Assembly: GCA_024636395.1 (NCBI GenBank)
Contig: JAGXHD010000125.1
Span: 1-12,216, forward strand
From: Sulfitobacter sp.
Lineage (GTDB): Bacteria; Pseudomonadota; Alphaproteobacteria; Rhodobacterales; Rhodobacteraceae
Direction: 5' to 3'
DNA: 12,216 bases
The position numbers and the translations under genes are program-made. Positions 11,928 through 12,216 of the stretch are shown one piece after another; the stretch's first letter is position 1; every line of letters starts with the position of its first letter. The notes beneath the pieces are model-generated. The model ran no database searches and had not been told where the DNA came from. It saw nothing but the letters and a program-made list of their open reading frames with translations.

Positions 11928-12216
11928 CAGGTTGTTCTGTCAGGACGAGACCAAGAACCGCGCCCCGTTCCGACAGCCATTTCAGCCGCATAGTTGTTCC
12001 ACAGGCTGAACGCGTCAGCCCGAGATTGGCGGTAGGGTGCTGCGGAAAGGCGGTGGCGTTTTGGACGGAAGATGGTCACGGCCTGATCGTGGACGGATAG
12101 AAAACGCTGCGCCTGGCGTGGGGATTTGAAACGACCCATGATTTTTTCTCTTCGTCGTGTGTGTCGATGCGACGCCTCTGATCGGTTGTTCAAACCCTTG
12201 TGGGAGCGATGATCGA
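11918..12216 (-). mobile_element. IS6-family insertion sequence, 3' part (runs off the window)
   Basis: The segment holds the C-terminal transposase coding part and an end sequence starting GGGGCTTTGTCAGG at about 11918, similar in style to IS6-family terminal repeats (GGC-TGTTG type). The other end is outside the window, so it cannot be said whether the element is complete. Boundary at 11918-11921 is estimated. Confidence 0.6.
11927..12216 (-). CDS. IS6-family transposase, C-terminal part (partial)
   Basis: The minus-strand frame is open to the window edge and reads DHRSHKGLNNRSEASH, then RHTRRREKIMGRFKSPRQAQ and RFLSVHDQAVTIF. This is the C-terminal end of IS6-family DDE transposases: KG-NNR-E contains the catalytic glutamate, followed by the RRRE-MGRFKS-AQRFLS block. 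After the usual end near YAAEMA the frame continues with VGTGRGSWSRPDRTT to a stop inside the presumed terminal repeat, so the protein has about 14 extra residues compared with the typical end; loss of the normal stop or simple divergence could explain this. An internal TTG at 12193 is not a real start, since conserved sequence continues upstream. Confidence 0.85.
   Translation of the reverse strand, partial: DHRSHKGLNNRSEASHRHTRRREKIMGRFKSPRQAQRFLSVHDQAVTIFRPKRHRLSAAPYRQSRADAFSLWNNYAAEMAVGTGRGSWSRPDRTT

Noticed and set aside
11488..11991. A 167-codon minus-strand open frame across the IS junction region
   Set aside because: It runs through the IS6 end, the proline-rich ORF in antisense and the IS1380 remnant; no family resemblance, so chance readthrough.

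Overview
The window looks like a chromosomal or large-plasmid segment of an alphaproteobacterium, most likely Rhodobacteraceae (roseobacter group). This is inferred from the GC-rich codon use, the Dpp/Opp-type transporter operon, and alphaproteobacterial-style IS1380 and IS6 transposase fragments at the right end. No rRNA, tRNA or CRISPR is visible.

Positions 1-5559 hold a tightly packed minus-strand gene set. In transcription order it is: a MarR-type regulator (4981-5559), a creatininase-family amidohydrolase (4268-4984), a ketopantoate-reductase-like (PanE/ApbA) dehydrogenase (3256-4275), a short-chain dehydrogenase (2516-3259), an M20 metallo-dipeptidase (1092-2504), an EamA/DMT exporter (208-1095), and, after a 135-bp gap, the first 24 codons of a Rossmann-fold oxidoreductase cut by the window edge (1-72). 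Most junctions overlap (ATGA/GTGA) or are a few bases apart, so this is read as one operon.

Positions 5725-11227 hold a divergent plus-strand operon for a complete peptide-type ABC importer: periplasmic binding protein, two permeases and two ATPases. The last three junctions are 4-bp ATGA overlaps. The 165-bp divergent intergenic region carries two related 14-bp operator-like sites, 53 bp apart. They bracket two facing candidate promoters. A very stable hairpin sits in the leader of the binding-protein gene, and a second long hairpin lies between that gene and the first permease.

The parts fit one system: a MarR-controlled unit that imports a peptide-like or cyclic-amide compound, hydrolyses it (creatininase-family enzyme, M20 dipeptidase) and oxidises or reduces a hydroxy/keto-acid fragment (PanE-like enzyme, SDR, possibly the edge oxidoreductase). 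The DMT exporter would dispose of a product. The substrate cannot be read from the sequence. Several family-typical residues are replaced, which argues against simple creatinine or pantoate metabolism.

Positions 11228-12216 are a mobile-element junkyard: a truncated IS1380-family transposase start, a 41-codon proline-rich small ORF with a good ribosome binding site, several inverted repeats, and the C-terminal part of an IS6-family transposase running off the right edge.
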